64,000 nucleotides of DNA from Actinomycetes bacterium. Lineage in GTDB: Bacteria > Actinomycetota > Actinomycetes > Propionibacteriales > Nocardioidaceae. Below, in pieces: positions 38,318 to 47,938 of this stretch (the stretch's first letter is position 1; each line of letters opens with the position of its first letter). A model generated the notes under the pieces. The model ran no database searches. It worked only from the letters and a program-made list of their open reading frames with translations, and was not told the DNA's origin. Made by a program: the position numbers and the translations under genes. The stretch spans positions 1-64,000 of the forward strand of contig JAEZEJ010000076.1 in NCBI GenBank assembly GCA_023417775.1, read 5' to 3'.

Positions 38318-39852
38318 CGGGCGAACACCGATGTCAACGCCGCTTCCCGGACGGTGTGGCCCTCCTTGGGCAGGGTGAGCACGAACTCCGCTCCCTGCCC
38401 GGGACGGGACCACGCCTCCAGCACTCCCCCGTGCAGCGCGGCGTCCTCTCGGGCGATGGCGAGACCCAGCCCCGTACCGCCCTGGGTGCGGGCCGGGTCC
38501 GCGCGCCAGAACCGGTCGAAGGCCCGGTTCACCCCCTCGGGGTCCAGCCCGACGCCGTTGTCGCGCACCGAGAGCGAGGCCACCTCGTCGGTCTGAGCCA
38601 CGATGATCTCGACGAGGTCCGCGCCGCTGTACTTGACCGCATTGGCGACGAGATTGCGCACGATGCGGTCCACCCGGCGCGGATCGGCGGGCACGATGGC
38701 CGGCACCTCATGGCCCCGCGGTGCCACGGTGATCCCCGCACGGGCGAAGCTCTCGTCCTGCGAGGCGGTCCACGCGAAATCGCTGAGATCGACTCTGCCC
38801 AGCTCCAGCTGGGCGGCGCCGGCGTCGAAACGGCTCAGATCGAGTAGATCGGAGAGCAGCGCCTCGAAGCGCTCCAGCTCGGCGTGGAGGAGCTCGGCCG
38901 AGCGCCGACTCTGGGCATCGAAGCGCCACCGCCCGGCGTAGAGGACGTCACCGGCCATCTGCACTGTGGTGAGAGGGGTCCGCAGCTCGTGCGACACATC
39001 GGAGACGAAGCGCTGCTGCACCCGCGACAGGTTCTCCAGACGCCGGATCTGGCTCTGCAGGCTCTCGGCCATCTGGTTGAAGGACTTGGTCAGCCGCGCG
39101 ATGTCGTCCTTGCCGTGCACATGCATCCGCTGTTCGAGGTGCCCGGCCGCGAAACGCTCGGCGGTGCGGCGCGCCAGCCGCAGCGGGTCGACCACCTGCC
39201 GGGCCACCAGCCAGGCCACGAAGCCGACCATCAGCACCATGACGCTGCCGCCGGCGAGCAGAGCATTGCCCACCAGGCTCAGCGTCTGCTGCTGTTCGCG
39301 CATCGAGAAGACATAGAAGAGCGCGTAGCGGTCGCCCGACCCCGGGACGGCGAGCTGGCTGCCCACGACGACGGTCGGTGTGGCGCCTTGTCCGAGCAGC
39401 GGAAGCTCCTCGTACTGCCAGGCGGTGCCGGGATTGGAGCGGACCCGCTCGAGCAGCGGGGCCGGCAGGTCGCCGAGCGCGATGGCGCCCGAGGTCCTGA
39501 CCGGAGCGGCCTGGTCGTCGGCGGTGAGCGGCCCCTCGAGGACCAGCTCATAGGTGCGGCTCTCACCCCGGGTGGCGGCGAGCCCGTCGACCAGCTGGGT
39601 GAGGATCTGCGACTGTGCCGTCGCATCGGCGTCCACGGCGGCGTCGAGCTCGGACTGGGCGAGGTCGAAGCCCGCCCGGGCCTCGGCGACGGCGATGTCC
39701 TTGCGGCTCTCGGCGAGGCCCTCGGCGATCGCCCCCAGCAGCGCCCATCCGGTGAGGACGACGACGACCGAGGTGAGGATCAGGGTGCTGACCACCACCC
39801 GGAACCGGATCGACCGACGCCAGAGCCCCAGGATCCGGGGGCGGGGAGCCAC
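38314..39852 (-). CDS. mtrB: Sensor histidine kinase MtrB
   Basis: 512 aa. Two membrane segments (about 20-42 and 200-220) flank an extracytoplasmic sensor. A HAMP domain, the phospho-His in RFVSDVSHELRTPLT and an ATPase domain with NAVKYSG, DNGVGL and GGTGLGL follow. MtrB phosphorylates MtrA and controls cell wall and division genes. It is 3 bases from mtrA. Confidence 0.95.
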   Translation of the reverse strand: MAPRPRILGLWRRSIRFRVVVSTLILTSVVVVLTGWALLGAIAEGLAESRKDIAVAEARAGFDLAQSELDAAVDADATAQSQILTQLVDGLAATRGESRTYELVLEGPLTADDQAAPVRTSGAIALGDLPAPLLERVRSNPGTAWQYEELPLLGQGATPTVVVGSQLAVPGSGDRYALFYVFSMREQQQTLSLVGNALLAGGSVMVLMVGFVAWLVARQVVDPLRLARRTAERFAAGHLEQRMHVHGKDDIARLTKSFNQMAESLQSQIRRLENLSRVQQRFVSDVSHELRTPLTTVQMAGDVLYAGRWRFDAQSRRSAELLHAELERFEALLSDLLDLSRFDAGAAQLELGRVDLSDFAWTASQDESFARAGITVAPRGHEVPAIVPADPRRVDRIVRNLVANAVKYSGADLVEIIVAQTDEVASLSVRDNGVGLDPEGVNRAFDRFWRADPARTQGGTGLGLAIAREDAALHGGVLEAWSRPGQGAEFVLTLPKEGHTVREAALTSVFAR

Positions 39853-39855
39853 GCC

Positions 39856-40572
39856 CTATCCCTCGGTCGGGTCGATCGCCTGGTAGCCGACGCCGCGCAC
39901 CGTCCGGATGATGCGCGGATTGTCCGCATCGTCCTCGATCTTGGAGCGCAGCCGGGTCATGTGGACGTTGACCAGCTTGGTGTCGCCGGGGTGGTGGTAG
40001 CCCCAGACCCGTTCGAGCAGCACCTCGCGGGTGAAGACCTGCGAGGGATCGCTCAGCAGGCAGGCCAGCAGGTCGAACTCCAGCGGCGTGAGCGGCAGCA
40101 GCTTGCCGCCGCGGGTGGCCTGATGCGCCACCGGGTCGACCCGGATGTCACCGAACTCGATGGGCTGCGCGGCAGGGCCCACCCGACGCAGGCGCGCGCG
40201 GATGCGCGCGACCAGCTCCACATTGCGGAAGGGCTTGGTGATGTAGTCGTCCGCGCCCGCCTCGAGCCCGGCCACGACATCGGGGGTGTCGGACTTGGCG
40301 GTCAGCATGATGATCGGGACCTCGGAAGTCGTGCGGATCTGCTGACACACCCGCATGCCGTCCATGCCCGGCAGCATCAGGTCGAGCAGCACGAGATCGG
40401 GCCGGAAGCGCTCGAAGGCCGCCAGCACCTCCGTGCCGCTCGAGACGACCTCCGAGCGGAGGCCCTCACCGTCGAGGACGATGCCCAGCATCTCGGCCAG
40501 GGCGGGGTCGTCGTCGACGATGAGGACCCGGTCGCGCTTGGACCGGCGGAAGCTCCCGCTGGAGGTGGCCAT
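39856..40572 (-). CDS. mtrA: DNA-binding response regulator MtrA
   Basis: 238-aa OmpR-type regulator. The acidic pair is in VLIVDDDPALAEMLG, the phospho-Asp in DLVLLDLMLPGMDG and the Lys in DDYITKPF. The winged helix ends VNVHMTRLRSKIEDD and RTVRGVGYQ, the MtrA recognition region. It follows ahcY by two bases. Confidence 0.96.
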   Translation of the reverse strand: MATSSGSFRRSKRDRVLIVDDDPALAEMLGIVLDGEGLRSEVVSSGTEVLAAFERFRPDLVLLDLMLPGMDGMRVCQQIRTTSEVPIIMLTAKSDTPDVVAGLEAGADDYITKPFRNVELVARIRARLRRVGPAAQPIEFGDIRVDPVAHQATRGGKLLPLTPLEFDLLACLLSDPSQVFTREVLLERVWGYHHPGDTKLVNVHMTRLRSKIEDDADNPRIIRTVRGVGYQAIDPTEG

Positions 40573-40574
40573 CG

Positions 40575-42014
<1,440 letters not shown>

Positions 42015-42043
42015 CGTAACGAGAGGGCCCCACAGAAGAACAA

Positions 42044-43222
42044 TCAGCGCACGCCCGGAGGCAGTGCCGGCGGCAGCAGGATGCGAGGCCGGATCTCGTC
42101 CATCGCGTCCAGGACCGCGTAGACCCGGTCGATGCCGTCCCTCGGGGCCTTCCCGCGCATCACCTGATCGTGCAGGAAACCGAGCCGCGTGGCGAGCCGC
42201 TGGTACTCCTTCACCGCCCGCGCGGCCGGCTTGCCGCGGTGCACCTTCGCATAACCGCGAGCCTGCCGGCGCCGCGCGAAGCCGACGAGGAAGGGCACCT
42301 CGGCGGGGTGCAGCCAGCCGCGGTACGAGGCGACATAGGAGAGCGACTTCCAGAGGGTGGCGATCTGCCCCTGGCGCAGCACGATGGCCAGGGTGCCGAG
42401 CCCCACCAGCAGCGCGGCGAGCACGAGATAGACGAGCAGGAAGCCGACGCCGCCGCCGATGACGAGCGAGCCATTCCAGAGCGCGTGCAGCCCGATGCTC
42501 ACCACGAGCCCGCCGAGCATCAGCAGGATCCGCACGATCCGGCTGCGCCGCCCGACCGCCAGGCCCATCGCGATGCCGATGGCGGAGGTGAACAGCGGAT
42601 GCGCGAAGGGGCTGAACAGGCCGCGGACGACGAAGGTGGCCGTCGCCCCGCCCGGGCCCGCGAGCTGCTGGGAGCCCTCGCCGATGCCCAGATAGCTCAC
42701 GGCGTAGTACCCGAGGTTCTCGACCGCGGCGAAGCCGATCGCGACCAGACCCGAGACGATGAGCCCGTCGAGCACACCGTCGATGATGCGCCGTGCGCGC
42801 AGCAGCGTGAGCACGAGGAAGACGCCCTTGGCGCTCTCCTCGACCACCGGAGCGACGACGGCGGTCAGCACCTCCTCGGAGACATCCCACCAGACGGCGG
42901 CGGCCGCCTCCAGCGCCAAGGAGATGGCGACGGCGACGACGGCGCCCCAGACGAAGGCCGCGCACTTGTAGCGGAAGGGCTCCGGCTCGACGCGATCGAG
43001 CCACCAGTAGGCCCAGAGCACGAGCGGGAGCGGGAACAGGGCGAAGAGGATGGCGAGCGTCGCGCCGGGGACGTCGCCGGCCTGCGCAGCGAAGAAGACG
43101 GCCACGACCGCCCCGAGGACCGCCACGATCCACGTGAGCACGACGAGCACGATCCGTCCACGTTGCGGACGATAGGACGTGCGCGGCGTGACCGGCGGGA
43201 CATAGAGACTCACGTCCCACAC
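42044..43222 (-). CDS. PrsW-family intramembrane metalloprotease
   Basis: 392 aa with about eight membrane segments in the first 290 residues. The conserved motifs EESAKG, GFAAVENLGY, FAHPLFTS and GLHALWN are intact, giving the Glu/His metal-binding residues. PrsW-type proteases cut anti-sigma factors in other bacteria; the target here is unknown. The cytoplasmic tail is basic. A GTG at 43213 is an alternative start. Confidence 0.9.
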   Translation of the reverse strand: MWDVSLYVPPVTPRTSYRPQRGRIVLVVLTWIVAVLGAVVAVFFAAQAGDVPGATLAILFALFPLPLVLWAYWWLDRVEPEPFRYKCAAFVWGAVVAVAISLALEAAAAVWWDVSEEVLTAVVAPVVEESAKGVFLVLTLLRARRIIDGVLDGLIVSGLVAIGFAAVENLGYYAVSYLGIGEGSQQLAGPGGATATFVVRGLFSPFAHPLFTSAIGIAMGLAVGRRSRIVRILLMLGGLVVSIGLHALWNGSLVIGGGVGFLLVYLVLAALLVGLGTLAIVLRQGQIATLWKSLSYVASYRGWLHPAEVPFLVGFARRRQARGYAKVHRGKPAARAVKEYQRLATRLGFLHDQVMRGKAPRDGIDRVYAVLDAMDEIRPRILLPPALPPGVR

Positions 43223-43252
43223 CCTAGGGGAGAATGAAAGGACAGCGAGGTG

Positions 43253-43840
43253 ATGGTCGTGGCGAAGAAGGCGTTCTCGGTGGCGATCGTGGCGCTGCTC
43301 GGGTGCCTGCTCGGCTGCGTGACGGTGACGTCCCGCGACACCGCCGATCCCGGCGGACCCGATCCGACGGCCCGTCAGATCGAGGCGGGCGTCGAGACCT
43401 GGGATCTCACCGGCCCACCGAGTGACGAGGCCTTCGGGATCGACGCGGAGAGCTCGGCCGGCATCTATCGCACGGACGAACCGCGGACCATCGTCCTGCA
43501 GTTCCCCGGCGGCGAGGAACTCGAGGTGGAGGCGCCCCTCATCTCCTTCTCGCGGTTCCGAGGCGCCGAGGGCGACAACTTCACCGTCGGCATCCGCGGC
43601 GCGACGGTCGAGCCGGAGATGCTGGACGAGCAGTTGCGGAGCATCGTCGGTCAGCTCGGATCCTCACCCGATCTCGTCGACGAGTTCACCGCCGAGGTCG
43701 AGCAGGCGCCGGACGAGCAGACCGAGCGGGTCGTCTTCTCCGGACCCTCGTCGCAGTACGGCGAGCTGGCGATCGGGGTTCAGGCCAATCTCGCGCCCAT
43801 CGCGGGCATGGGACGCTTCATCATCGGCGGCAGCTGGTGA
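43253..43840 (+). CDS. Putative lipoprotein of unknown function
   Basis: 195 aa. The lipoprotein signal MVVAKKAFSVAIVALLGCLLGC has an LLGC lipobox. The mature part is acidic and predicted beta-rich (RTIVLQFPGGEELEVEAP) with no recognised domain. A GTG directly before the chosen ATG is possible. It diverges from prsW by 30 bases. Confidence 0.75.
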   Translation: MVVAKKAFSVAIVALLGCLLGCVTVTSRDTADPGGPDPTARQIEAGVETWDLTGPPSDEAFGIDAESSAGIYRTDEPRTIVLQFPGGEELEVEAPLISFSRFRGAEGDNFTVGIRGATVEPEMLDEQLRSIVGQLGSSPDLVDEFTAEVEQAPDEQTERVVFSGPSSQYGELAIGVQANLAPIAGMGRFIIGGSW

Positions 43841-43871
43841 ATCACCGTCCCGTGATCGCGGAACAGGCCGG

Positions 43872-43901
43872 TTACGTCGTCGCGGAGACCGGCGATACGC
43901 T
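43872..43901 (+). promoter_or_regulatory. Candidate promoter of tRNA-Arg
   Basis: TTACGT (43872-43877) and TACGCT (43896-43901) with an 18-base spacer, 11 bases before the tRNA. Moderate match only. Confidence 0.4.
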
Positions 43902-43912
43902 GTGGGCACCTG

Positions 43913-43986
43913 GCCTCCGTAGCTCAGCTGGATAGAGCATCGGCCTTCTAATCCGACGGTCACAGGTTCGAATCCTGTCGGGGGCG
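43913..43986 (+). tRNA. tRNA-Arg (anticodon UCU)
   Basis: Complete cloverleaf of 74 bases: acceptor GCCTCCG / CGGGGGC, D stem GCTC/GAGC, anticodon loop CTTCTAA with TCT anticodon, and T-loop TTCGAAT. CCA is not encoded. The base pair closing the anticodon stem is a C-T mismatch. It reads AGA, a rare codon in this GC-rich genome. Confidence 0.93.
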
Positions 43987-44017
43987 CTCATGTGCGAGTG
44001 GTGCGGTCGCGGAAGGG

Positions 44018-45181
44018 TCACTCGTCAGCTGGCGACGGGCTCGGGGTGCAGTCGAGCAGACCCTTGGCCTGCGCGACGCGCAGGACGGAACGATCGACCT
44101 GATCCGCATCGAGATCGCCGGAGGCCAACGCCGCCTCCAGCTGGTCGAGGACGGCGGGGACCTCGTCGGTGCTCAGCCAGAGGGCGACATCGTTGCCCGC
44201 CGCGAGCGCGAGCTGAGCCGCTTCCGGCACCGAGTGCTCATCGGTGATCGCCTTCATGCCGCTGAGGTCGTCGGTGAAGACGACGCCGTCATGTCCCGTC
44301 CAGCGGCCGTCGTCGCCGGTGCGCAGGAGATCGATGACCGCCGGGCTGAGACTCGCGGGTTCGCCCGAGCGGGTCAGCCCCGGCACCTCGAGATGCCCGG
44401 TCATCACGCCCAGCGGCATGCTCCCGACCAGCTGCTCGTAGGGCAGCAGCTCGCCCTCGCGGAGCGCGTCCAGCGGCGGCGTGGTGGCGAGGCCGGTGTG
44501 CGAGTCGCCCGAGGCGTGGCCGTGGCCGGGGAAGTGCTTGATGACCGGGAGCACGCCGGCGTCCTCCAGCCCCTCGGCGAAGGCGGTGGCGTACTCGACG
44601 ACGGTCTGCGGGTCGTCGCTATAGGAACGGTCGCCGATCACTCCCCCGTCCGGCTGGTCGGAGACGTCGACGACGGGAGCGAAGTCGACCGTGATGCCGA
44701 GTCCGGCGAGCTGCTCACCGCGTTCGCGGCCGAGGGCCCGCACCTGGTCGGGGTCCATCGTCCGGCCGCTCTCGCGGGCCGACGGCATGGCGCCGAACAG
44801 TCCGGCGAGCCGGGTGACCCGCCCGCCCTCCTCGTCGATGGCGACCATCACCGGGATCGGACTGCTCTCCTGGACGGCGGCGATCCGCTCCCCGTCGAGG
44901 AACCCGACATCGGTCCATCCGCCGATGAAGAGGCCGCCCACGTGCTGATCGCGCACCACCGCGGTCGCGTCCGCGGCATCGCGGACACCGACCATCAGCA
45001 GCTGGGCGAGACGGTCGCGTTGGCCGAGACCGTCGAGGAACTCCTCGCCGCACGAGGCGGTATCCGTGGTCGGCGACGGTGCGGTGTCGGGGTCCGAGGA
45101 GGAGCCGGAGTCGCAGGCGGTCACGGCGGCAAGGGCGAGGGCCGACGCGACGAGCGCCGGCGCGAGCCTTCGCAACACCAT
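44018..45181 (-). CDS. Glycoside hydrolase family 3, beta-N-acetylhexosaminidase-like lipoprotein
   Basis: 387 aa. Lipoprotein signal MVLRRLAPALVASALALAAV ends in TAC with Cys lipidation. The GH3 core shows VMVAIDEEGGRVTRLAG and KHFPGHGHASGDSHTG, where the His-Asp dyad is the NagZ-type acid/base. DDLSGMKAI carries the nucleophile Asp. Likely acts on peptidoglycan muropeptides outside the membrane. An upstream ATG at 45193 is possible. Confidence 0.88.
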   Translation of the reverse strand: MVLRRLAPALVASALALAAVTACDSGSSSDPDTAPSPTTDTASCGEEFLDGLGQRDRLAQLLMVGVRDAADATAVVRDQHVGGLFIGGWTDVGFLDGERIAAVQESSPIPVMVAIDEEGGRVTRLAGLFGAMPSARESGRTMDPDQVRALGRERGEQLAGLGITVDFAPVVDVSDQPDGGVIGDRSYSDDPQTVVEYATAFAEGLEDAGVLPVIKHFPGHGHASGDSHTGLATTPPLDALREGELLPYEQLVGSMPLGVMTGHLEVPGLTRSGEPASLSPAVIDLLRTGDDGRWTGHDGVVFTDDLSGMKAITDEHSVPEAAQLALAAGNDVALWLSTDEVPAVLDQLEAALASGDLDADQVDRSVLRVAQAKGLLDCTPSPSPADE

Positions 45182-45240
45182 GCCGTCGAGCATGCCAGAG
45201 CGAGGCCCGCGCCTCACGCGTCGCGGGCGGGGACGGTGGA

Positions 45241-45999
45241 TCAGTCGGCGCCGATGGCGGTCATGATGCCCTGCATGCTGCGATCCTCGAGCTCCTCACC
45301 GTCCACGAAGATCGTCGGGGTGCCGGTGACGCCGTGCTCGGACTGGCCGAAGGACTGCGCCTCCTTGACCCACTCGCCGAAGTTCTGCGTGCGCACGCAG
45401 TTCTCGTCGACCGTGACACCGGCATCGTCGAGCCAGCCGGTGATCTCCTCGTCCGACGGACCGGCGCCGCCCTCGGCGGGCTGGTTGGCGAAGAGCGCGT
45501 CATGCGCGGCGCTGAAGGCCTCGGGACCGCCCTCGTCGAGCGCGCACATCGCGATATTGGTGGCGCGCAGCGAGTACTCGTTGGTGCTGCCGCCCATACC
45601 GTCGAGGAAGGAGTAGGGCTGGTAGACGAGCTCGATCTCGCCGGAGTCCGCGAGCGAGCGCAGTTGCTGGCCGTTGGCCATCTCGAACTGGCCGCAGGCG
45701 GGGCAGAGGAAGTCCTCGTAGAGCTGCACGACGGGGGCGTCCTCGGCCGGCTCGGTGCCGTCCGCGGGCACATAGGGCACCCCGTAGTCGTCATTCGTAT
45801 TGGCCGGCTGGACGACCTCGGTCTGCCGCTCGTTCTTGTCCCGCTCGTTCATGATCGCCCAGCCGCCCACGCCGACGAGCACGACGACGACGGCGACGAT
45901 CGCCACGGAGATCATATTGCGTTGGCGGCGTTCGGCCTTCTCGCGCTCCTTGCGCATCTGTTCGGCACGCGCGGCGCGGTTCTTGCGGTCGTTCGTCAC
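45241..45999 (-). CDS. DsbA-like membrane-anchored thioredoxin-fold protein
   Basis: 252 aa. A charged cytoplasmic N-terminus and one membrane anchor (MISVAIVAVVVVLVGVGGWA) place the catalytic domain outside. The redox motif CPAC is in YEDFLCPACGQFE and cis-Pro in GVTGTPTIFVDG. It probably oxidises or isomerises disulfides of secreted proteins. GTG at 45999 has GAGGAG 7 bases upstream. It lies 59 bases before the GH3 gene. Confidence 0.9.
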   Translation of the reverse strand: MTNDRKNRAARAEQMRKEREKAERRQRNMISVAIVAVVVVLVGVGGWAIMNERDKNERQTEVVQPANTNDDYGVPYVPADGTEPAEDAPVVQLYEDFLCPACGQFEMANGQQLRSLADSGEIELVYQPYSFLDGMGGSTNEYSLRATNIAMCALDEGGPEAFSAAHDALFANQPAEGGAGPSDEEITGWLDDAGVTVDENCVRTQNFGEWVKEAQSFGQSEHGVTGTPTIFVDGEELEDRSMQGIMTAIGAD

Positions 46000-46085
46000 T
46001 CTCGGCTCCTCAGTCGACAAGTCCGCCGAAAGCCTAGCGAGTCGGTCCGAGCAGATCGGATGATCATCCGACGTAAGGTGTCCGG

Positions 46086-46703
46086 GTGAACGAAAGACTG
46101 GTGTGGATCGACTGTGAGATGACCGGCCTGTCGCTGGAGCACGACGCTCTGATCGAGGTGGCGGCGCTGGTGACCGACTATGAGCTCGAGGTGCTCGGCG
46201 AGGGTGTCGATCTGGTCATCAAGCCTCCTCAGGAGGCGCTGGAGCAGATGAACGAGGTGGTGACGCAGATGCACACCACCTCGGGTCTGCTGACCGAGCT
46301 CGACGCCGGCATCTCTCTGCGCGAGGCCGAGGAGCAGGTGCTGGAGTACGTGCGCGCCCATGTGCCCGAACCGCGCAAGGCTCCGCTGGCGGGCAACTCG
46401 ATCGGCACGGACCGCGGCTTCATCGCCCGCGACATGCACGAGCTGGAGGAGCATCTGCACTACCGCGTCGTGGATGTGTCGAGCATCAAGGAGCTGGCGC
46501 GCCACTGGTTCCCCCGGGCCTATTTCGCGGCCCCGGAGAAGGGCGGGAATCACCGCGCGCTGGCCGATATCCGCGAGAGCATCGAGGAGCTGCGCTACTA
46601 CCGCCGCGCGGTCTTCACCCCTCCCCCGGGCATCGACTCGGAGTCGGCTCGCGCCATCGCCGCGGAGATCCTCGAGAAGGCCACCCCCTCCGAGACCGCC
46701 TGA
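46086..46703 (+). CDS. orn: Oligoribonuclease
   Basis: 205-aa DEDDh exonuclease that degrades 2-5-mer RNAs and pGpG. Exo I LVWIDCEMTGL, Exo II GNSIGTDRGFIARDM and Exo III NHRALADIRESI are intact. It starts at GTG 46086, five bases after TCCGG, without a strong ribosome-binding site. Confidence 0.96.
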   Translation: MNERLVWIDCEMTGLSLEHDALIEVAALVTDYELEVLGEGVDLVIKPPQEALEQMNEVVTQMHTTSGLLTELDAGISLREAEEQVLEYVRAHVPEPRKAPLAGNSIGTDRGFIARDMHELEEHLHYRVVDVSSIKELARHWFPRAYFAAPEKGGNHRALADIRESIEELRYYRRAVFTPPPGIDSESARAIAAEILEKATPSETA

Positions 46704-46758
46704 GGCACTCTGCGCTAGGATTGCTCTCGCTGTTCACGCCACTGGCGCATGCAGCGAT

Positions 46759-46835
46759 GGTGGGCGTAGCTCAGTTGGTAGAGCCCCGGCTTGTGGTGCC
46801 GGTGGTCGCGGGTTCAAGTCCCGTCGTCCACCCCA
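46759..46835 (+). tRNA. tRNA-His (anticodon GUG)
   Basis: Cloverleaf with acceptor GTGGGCG / CGTCCAC, anticodon loop TTGTGGT and T-loop TTCAAGT. The extra G at position -1 (46759) faces the C73 discriminator, the histidine identity element. CCA is encoded (46833-46835). TAGGAT at 46716-46721 is a possible -10. Confidence 0.95.
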
Positions 46836-46838
46836 GAT

Positions 46839-46876
46839 ATGAACCCCAGCGTGCAGGCGCTGGGGTTCATTGTTTT
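46839..46876 (+). terminator. Rho-independent terminator after tRNA-His
   Basis: 12-bp stem ATGAACCCCAGC / GCTGGGGTTCAT followed by TGTTTT. It starts 4 bases after the encoded CCA. Confidence 0.88.
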
Positions 46877-46924
46877 CCAGGTCGGTCGCAGACTCCCCCG
46901 GCCTGCGCCGCCCCGGAACGGCAA

Positions 46925-46953
46925 GACCCCGCCAGCGCCATGCTGACGGGGTC
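46925..46953 (-). terminator. Probable terminator of the small secreted peptide gene
   Basis: On the minus strand GACCCCG-T-CAGC pairs with GCTG-G-CGGGGTC around a 5-base loop, then TTGCCGTT follows. It lies 49 bases past the stop of the peptide gene. Confidence 0.55.
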
Positions 46954-47001
46954 ACCGCGTCGCGACCGAGGGGCCCTGAAGCCGACGCCGCGTCGAGCGG
47001 G

Positions 47002-47205
47002 TCAGTACTGGGAGCGCTTCTGACCGGGCCTCCACGTGGGGTCATCGGTGTAGCAGCTGGGGCCGCAGCTGTAGACCGCCGCCTGGACCGTGGCACCGCC
47101 CGTGGACGTCGCCGGTCCGGCCGCGGAGGTCACGGTCCCTCCCGCGAACGACAGGCCGCCGATGACGAAGAGAGGGGCGAGCACTCCCACGAATTTCGAC
47201 TTCAT
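47002..47205 (-). CDS. Small secreted peptide with one Cys pair
   Basis: 67 aa. A Sec-type signal MKSKFVGVLAPLFVIGGLSF leads to a likely cut after VTSAA, leaving about 39 residues ending YSCGPSCYTDDP and then WRPGQKRSQY. The two cysteines (CGPSC) could form a small disulfide loop. AAGGAG stands 7 bases before ATG and a terminator hairpin follows, so the gene is convincing despite its size. No family is recognised; a bacteriocin, signal or surface peptide are all possible. Confidence 0.7.
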   Translation of the reverse strand: MKSKFVGVLAPLFVIGGLSFAGGTVTSAAGPATSTGGATVQAAVYSCGPSCYTDDPTWRPGQKRSQY

Positions 47206-47286
47206 TGTTGTCTCCTTGCAGCGTGATTGGGGTGATCAGGGTGATCACGGCGAGCTCATCCTCACACCACCCGGAAGAACTATCAC

Positions 47287-47302
47287 CCCGTAGTCCTACG
47301 GG
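47287..47302. promoter_or_regulatory. Perfect dyad upstream of the secreted peptide gene
   Basis: CCCGTAG-TC-CTACGGG lies 82 bases upstream of the peptide start. On the minus strand GATAGT follows within a dozen bases and could serve as -10. LuxR-type regulators bind dyads of this form, but no candidate regulator is adjacent. Confidence 0.4.
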
Positions 47303-47419
47303 TTTCTGATCCGATCTCCCTGGCCCGAGCAGGGCCGTCCGCGGAGAGGCCACCACTGCCGCCGGACATTGCTAACCTCATCCGAGGCGAGTCATCCGTA
47401 CAGAGAGGCGGGCACAACG

Positions 47420-47938
47420 ATGGGATTGTTCGACAAGGTCAAGGGGGCGCTCGCCGGCCCCGACCACTCTCCGGTGCTGCGCGAGCAGCTCGGTGACGAT
47501 CAGTACCTGGCTCATGTCGTGGTCATCGCGTCCGCTTCCGAGCCCGACCGGCCGTCGAAGGCACCCCGCGATGTCGTCGATCTCGCGCAGAAGGGCGCCC
47601 ATCACCTCACCGATCAGTTCGTCGAGAATCGGCACATCGGCGGCGAGGAGGGCACCGTCGCCCGTTCGCTGCCGCGCGGCAGCGAACCGCTCGTCCTGGC
47701 GCTCGCTGAGGGCTCGGTGACGCTCTGGCGCTTCGGGCTCGGCGCGAAGAAGACCTCGCCGGATCTCGTCGCCCGCATCCCCCGCGAGAACATCGCCTCG
47801 ATCGCCGACACCGGCAAACGCACCGCCCGAGGGCACCTCCGCCTGAGCTTCACCGACGGCTCCTTCTTCGACCACCAGACCGTCGCCACCCCCTCTGAGG
47901 AGTTCTGGCAGGCCGCGGACGCCTACGGCGCCTCCTGA
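47420..47938 (+). CDS. Hypothetical cytoplasmic protein
   Basis: 172 aa starting MGLFDKVKGALAGPDHSPV. No signal or membrane segments. The C-terminal half (VTLWRFGLGAKKTSPDLVAR to LSFTDGSFFDHQTV) looks like a PH-like beta fold reminiscent of YokE/DUF-type domains (weak inference). It converges on the STAND ATPase gene with a 16-base overlap. Confidence 0.65.
   Translation: MGLFDKVKGALAGPDHSPVLREQLGDDQYLAHVVVIASASEPDRPSKAPRDVVDLAQKGAHHLTDQFVENRHIGGEEGTVARSLPRGSEPLVLALAEGSVTLWRFGLGAKKTSPDLVARIPRENIASIADTGKRTARGHLRLSFTDGSFFDHQTVATPSEEFWQAADAYGAS

Noticed and set aside
35222..38596. Long open frame opposite hpf, comF and lpqB
   Set aside because: Low-complexity Arg/Ala/Gly-rich product typical of antisense frames.
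42044..43220. Upstream extension of ahcY to a protein of 881 aa
   Set aside because: The extra part is prsW read in another frame; AhcY conservation begins at MDYRVADL.
43913..43986. tRNA-Arg as integration site of a mobile element
   Set aside because: No integrase gene and no duplicate of the tRNA 3' end within the window.
46734..47096. Leftward frame covering tRNA-His and its terminator
   Set aside because: It is made of antisense tRNA and hairpin sequence, has no ribosome-binding site and overlaps better-supported genes.
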